From Anaerorhabdus sp964386325 (GTDB taxonomy: Bacteria; Bacillota_I; Bacilli_A; Erysipelotrichales; Erysipelotrichaceae): a stretch of DNA of 64,000 nt. The DNA lies in NCBI GenBank assembly GCA_964386325.1, contig CAYLQY010000007.1:62001-126000 (forward strand), in the 5' to 3' direction. Numbering within the stretch: the stretch's first letter is position 1; each line of letters begins with the position of its first letter. Shown here one piece after another: positions 60,753 to 64,000 of the stretch. The notes beneath the pieces are model-generated. The model ran no database searches. It was not told the DNA's origin and was given only the letters and a program-made list of their open reading frames with translations. The translations under genes were made by a program, and so were the position numbers.

Positions 60753-61578
60753 TTTCGCCTTTTTTGATGAAGGAAGCAAAAGAGAAATAAGACGTGCAAT
60801 ATTAAAAGGTGTAGCGATACCAGGATATCAAGTTCCATTTGCATCACGTGAAATGCCTGTGGCAAGGGGATGGGGAACAGGTGGAATTCAATGTACTCTT
60901 TCATGCATTGGACAAAAGGATGTAGTTAAGGTTATTGACCAAGGAAGTGATGAAAGTGTGAATGCAATAAGTATTAAAAAACTTATTCAAGAAACAACAG
61001 ATGTTGAAGTGACAGATGATACAACAAAAGCAACACTCATTCAATCACGTCATCGAATCCCAGAAGAAAAGACGGGAAGAAATAAACTTATTATTCTACA
61101 AGTTCCAACACCAGAACCACTAAGAGATTATGAACCAAGCGAAACTAAAACAAAAATTTTACATGGTGAAAAAGAATACACGGGAGCACGTTTGCTTTTA
61201 TTTGAACAAATTATGAAATATGGAACAATGGCAACTGGAGCAGATCATCCAGTTGAAGTAAACAATCGTTATGTCATGGCACCAAGTCCAATTCCCAAAT
61301 TTGATAATCACAAATTAAATTATTCTGAATCAATTATTCTGTTGGGTGCAGGTAGAGAAAAAAAGATTTATGTTGTTCCACCATATACAAAAGTTGTTTC
61401 ATTGGATTTTGAAGATGTACCATTTGAAGTTGAAAATTTCGAAGACAAGAAATGTAGTTTATGTGGATCTGTGCATGTGTATCTTGATGAAGTTATTGAT
61501 CCGAAAACCAATGAAGTAACCTATCAATGTAATGATACAAGTTATTGTCTTAAAAAGAGAAATGGGGTAATTGCATGA
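60736..61578 (+). CDS. phnJ: C-P lyase radical SAM subunit PhnJ
   Basis: 280 residues. G30 in IPGYQVPF, the REMPVARGWGTGGIQ core, and the cluster cysteines C240, C243, C265 with catalytic C271 (KKCSLC ... QCNDTSYC), as in PhnJ's non-canonical radical SAM site. It breaks the C-P bond to give the alkane and a cyclic ribose phosphate. Overlaps phnK by 4 bp. Confidence 0.96.
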   Translation: MKKKFNFAFFDEGSKREIRRAILKGVAIPGYQVPFASREMPVARGWGTGGIQCTLSCIGQKDVVKVIDQGSDESVNAISIKKLIQETTDVEVTDDTTKATLIQSRHRIPEEKTGRNKLIILQVPTPEPLRDYEPSETKTKILHGEKEYTGARLLLFEQIMKYGTMATGADHPVEVNNRYVMAPSPIPKFDNHKLNYSESIILLGAGREKKIYVVPPYTKVVSLDFEDVPFEVENFEDKKCSLCGSVHVYLDEVIDPKTNEVTYQCNDTSYCLKKRNGVIA

Positions 61579-62411
61579 ATGAAAGTCCAATTCTAAAAGT
61601 AAGTCATTTCTATAAACAGTTTGGTCCAGGTTGTGACACTTGTCTAAACAATCCAGATAGTTTAGAAGGTAACTATTGCCCAAAATGTAAAACAGTATAT
61701 GCATGTAATGATATTAACCTAGAACTTTATGAAGGCGAAATTCTTGGTGTTGTAGGAGAATCAGGGTCAGGAAAATCAACACTTGTTCAATGTCTATATT
61801 TTGATAAAGAACCAAGTCATGGAGAATATACAATCGTACAACACAAAGATGGAAATAAAAATATTTTTGAAGAGACTGATCAACAAAAAAGAATGATTAG
61901 AAACACAGTATTAGGAATGGTTTATCAAAATCCATATTTAGGATTGAAGATGAATTTCTCAGCAATTTCTAATATTGCAGAAAAACTAATTGCGGCAAAT
62001 CACAACAATGTAGAGAAGATGACAAGCATTGGTACAAATTTATTAGAGAAAGTAAATATACCAGAATATCGTATGAAGGATTATCCCAAAAATTTCTCAG
62101 GTGGCATGCAACAGCGTGTACAAATAGCCAAAGCATTGTCTAATAACCCACCCATACTTTTATTGGATGAAGTAACAACGGGTTTAGATTTATCGGTACA
62201 AGCCAATGTTTTGGATTTGATAAAACAAATTCAAAGAGAGAGTAAAGTATCGATGATTGTTGTATCACACGATTTAGGGGTAATTAAAATGCTTGCGGAT
62301 CGTACCATTGTAATGCTTAATGGGCGAATTGTAGAAGAAGGTCTTACTGATCAAATTATGGAAGACCCACAACATCCATATACCCAACAACTTGTATATT
62401 CATTACTATAG
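61575..62411 (+). CDS. phnK: C-P lyase ABC ATPase PhnK with N-terminal Cys insertion
   Basis: 278 residues. Walker A GESGSGKSTLVQ (61-72), signature FSGGMQQRVQIAKAL, Walker B PILLLDEVTTGLD, switch VVSHDLGVIKML. The N-terminus carries two CxxC pairs (C20/C23, C35/C38) before the first ATPase strand, absent in the E. coli protein but which I recall in several Gram-positive PhnK. It docks on the PhnGHIJ core. Confidence 0.93.
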   Translation: MNESPILKVSHFYKQFGPGCDTCLNNPDSLEGNYCPKCKTVYACNDINLELYEGEILGVVGESGSGKSTLVQCLYFDKEPSHGEYTIVQHKDGNKNIFEETDQQKRMIRNTVLGMVYQNPYLGLKMNFSAISNIAEKLIAANHNNVEKMTSIGTNLLEKVNIPEYRMKDYPKNFSGGMQQRVQIAKALSNNPPILLLDEVTTGLDLSVQANVLDLIKQIQRESKVSMIVVSHDLGVIKMLADRTIVMLNGRIVEEGLTDQIMEDPQHPYTQQLVYSLL

Positions 62412-62419
62412 GAGAAAGT

Positions 62420-63580
62420 ATGAAACTAATAAAAAATATAGATATTGTTACTAGAGATGAAGTGCTTCATGACTATGAAATATATATTGAAGATGGAATC
62501 ATTCAAGAAATAGGAAAGAAAATAAATAAACCCAATGTTGAAGTTGTTGATGGACAAGGCGGAACATTAATGCCGGGATTCATTGATGTTCATTCGGATT
62601 ATATTGAACAACTTGCCGCACCAAGAGTTACGAGTGTAATGGATTTTAATTTAGCACTTTACGAATTTGAAAGAGAGTTAGTAACACATGGGATAACAAC
62701 AATGTATCATTCAATTTCTTTTCTAAAAGATACAGGAAAGAAAGCTCTTCGCCAACCAAAAAACGTACGAAAAATGATTGAACTAATTGATCAAAGCCAT
62801 AAACAATTACATTTAGTTCACCACCGTTTTCATTTGCGATTAGAACTAGATAACATGAATGTTGTCGATGATGTTGTTGAATACATTCAAAAGGGTCAAG
62901 TACACTTATTATCATTTATGGATCATACTCCAGGGCAAGGACAATATCGTGATTTGGAAATCTATAAAAAATCATATCTGAATGATGAAGGATTGAGTGA
63001 GGAACAAGTACAAGCACAAATTACTAATTTAATGAATAAAGAAAAACTAACATTAGATAAAATTCAAACTATTGCGAATTATGCAAAAGAAAAAAATATT
63101 CCGATTGCATCACATGATGATGACTCAATTGAAAAATTAGATATTATCAAAAGTTTCAATGCAACAATTTCTGAGTTTCCAATTACTATGGAAGTTTTAA
63201 AAGAAGCCCATGAACAAGGATTCATGACTGTAGTTGGGGCACCTAATATTTTATTGGGTGGATCGCATGCAGGAAATCTTAGTGCTAAAGAAGCAATTGA
63301 AAGTGGTTGTGCCGATGTTTTATGTTCAGATTATTATCCAGCATCATTGTTGCATGCAATTTACAATATGGCAGATAGCGGACAAGAGCTACACGAAATG
63401 GTGAAGAAGGTTACTTATAATCCAGCCCAAGCAGTTGGAATAGAAGCGGAAGTTGGATCTATTGAAGTGGGCAAGAAAGCAGATATGCTCATTGTAATGC
63501 GACTACCAGATAAGTTTCCAGCAATCACCCACGTGTTTGTTGAAGGTGTACAAGTTTCCAATATGAATTATAGGGTATAA
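62420..63580 (+). CDS. phnM: PhnM, 5-triphosphoribosyl-1-phosphonate diphosphohydrolase
   Basis: 386 residues, amidohydrolase fold with metal motif GFIDVHSDYIE, HxH region HHRFHLRLEL, SFMDHTPGQGQY, and SHDDDSIEKLD. It removes diphosphate from the phosphonate-ribose intermediate. The next gene follows after 2 bp. Confidence 0.94.
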   Translation: MKLIKNIDIVTRDEVLHDYEIYIEDGIIQEIGKKINKPNVEVVDGQGGTLMPGFIDVHSDYIEQLAAPRVTSVMDFNLALYEFERELVTHGITTMYHSISFLKDTGKKALRQPKNVRKMIELIDQSHKQLHLVHHRFHLRLELDNMNVVDDVVEYIQKGQVHLLSFMDHTPGQGQYRDLEIYKKSYLNDEGLSEEQVQAQITNLMNKEKLTLDKIQTIANYAKEKNIPIASHDDDSIEKLDIIKSFNATISEFPITMEVLKEAHEQGFMTVVGAPNILLGGSHAGNLSAKEAIESGCADVLCSDYYPASLLHAIYNMADSGQELHEMVKKVTYNPAQAVGIEAEVGSIEVGKKADMLIVMRLPDKFPAITHVFVEGVQVSNMNYRV

Positions 63581-63582
63581 CC

Positions 63583-64000
63583 ATGATTACAAAAGAGCCA
63601 ACAATTAAAGAAAATTCTGTCATTATTCAAAGTAATTTAGAAGACTATACAGAAGTAGGAATTTGGAATCGTTTAGAAAATGTCACATTAGGTAGATATT
63701 CATATACAGGCGAATTCTGTATTTTACAAAACGTTATTGTAAAGAATTTTTCCAACATTGCAGCAATGGTACGAATTGGTGCAACAGATCATCCAATTGA
63801 AAGACCAACCCTCCACCATTTTACTTATCGTAGAAAAATGTTTGGTTTAGCAGATGAAGATGATAGTGAGTTTTTCAACCAAAGAGCAAGTAGAGTAACT
63901 ACAATAGGTCATGATACTTGGATTGGTCATGGCGCAATCATTAAACCGGGAATTACACTCGGAAATGGATGTGTGGTAGGCAGTGGTGCAGTCGTCACTA
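63583..64000 (+). CDS. Phosphonate-associated hexapeptide transferase, 3' end outside the window
   Basis: 139 codons visible from the ATG at 63583. Hexapeptide left-handed helix repeats (YTEVGIWNRLENVTLGRYSYTGEFCILQNVIV and later IGHDTWIGHGAIIKPGITLGNGCVVG). Part of the phn operon by spacing. Similar acyltransferases, as in PhnO-like or DapH-like families in phn clusters, may acetylate aminophosphonates. Substrate unknown. phnL, if present, would be further right. Confidence 0.85.
   Translation, partial: MITKEPTIKENSVIIQSNLEDYTEVGIWNRLENVTLGRYSYTGEFCILQNVIVKNFSNIAAMVRIGATDHPIERPTLHHFTYRRKMFGLADEDDSEFFNQRASRVTTIGHDTWIGHGAIIKPGITLGNGCVVGSGAVVT

Noticed and set aside
60838..60856. CACGTGAAA-containing stretch in phnJ as a third parS
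   Set aside because: Only about 12 of 16 positions fit the consensus and it is inside a conserved coding motif.
1..64000. tRNA, rRNA, CRISPR array or complete insertion sequence
   Set aside because: No transposase, cloverleaf with a conserved T-loop, or regular repeat-spacer pattern was recognised by eye; a tRNA scan would be the decisive test.

Overview
This window is AT-rich DNA from a low-GC Gram-positive bacterium (Bacillota). It has strong Shine-Dalgarno sites, a T-box leader, sigma-A type promoters (often with an extended -10), a small SRP RNA, lipoproteins with classical lipoboxes, a cre-like site, and the dnaA-dnaN-rlbA-recF-gyrB-gyrA order. UGA is used as a stop, so it is not a Mycoplasma-type code. 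The gene complement resembles Erysipelotrichia-like Bacillota, but this placement is an inference from gene content only.

Layout. (1) 1-2.2 kb: the end of a NhaC-type antiporter, a WYL regulator and a small Cys-rich protein. (2) 2.2-5.3 kb: a compact three-part locus with a radical SAM/SPASM enzyme, an RRNPP-type (HTH plus TPR) regulator and a small secreted two-cysteine peptide. A matching 16-bp palindrome lies just upstream of the -35 of both the enzyme and the peptide promoter. This is the best candidate for an undescribed peptide-signalling or RiPP system here. (3) 5.3-15.2 kb: a sialic acid uptake and catabolism region with CUT1 ABC transporter parts (no ATPase), YesL-like protein, a double-domain esterase, nanA, nanE, a YhcH-family protein, a ROK kinase and an RpiR regulator. 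Repeated TACTCCAA/TTGGAGTA operator-like palindromes and one cre site link these promoters. (4) 15.4-25.9 kb, mostly minus strand: divIC, rqcP, mfd, pth, a repeat-rich SH3 lipoprotein, a GntR/ABC module, a VanY-type carboxypeptidase and a small lipoprotein. (5) 26.0-38.9 kb: the replication origin region, with rpmH-rnpA-yidC-khpB, a cluster of DnaA boxes, dnaA, a second DnaA-box/TAA-trio element before dnaN, then rlbA-recF-gyrB-gyrA. (6) 39-58.5 kb: serS behind a T-box that contains a parS palindrome, a second parS, the SRP RNA, nudix, tadA, dnaX-ybaB-recR, fhs, mnmG, rsmG, a Noc-like ParB paralogue, parA and parB, plus several unknowns. These include a ThyX-like protein and a DUF4143 ATPase inserted between a decayed and an intact copy of a lipoprotein start. 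(7) 58.6 kb to the end: a carbon-phosphorus lyase operon phnG-H-I-J-K-M plus a hexapeptide transferase, preceded by PhoP-box-like tandem repeats.

The accessory regions (rSAM/peptide, sialic acid, phosphonate, DUF4143 insertion) sit within an otherwise conserved origin-proximal backbone. No tRNA genes, rRNA genes, CRISPR arrays or complete insertion sequences were seen.
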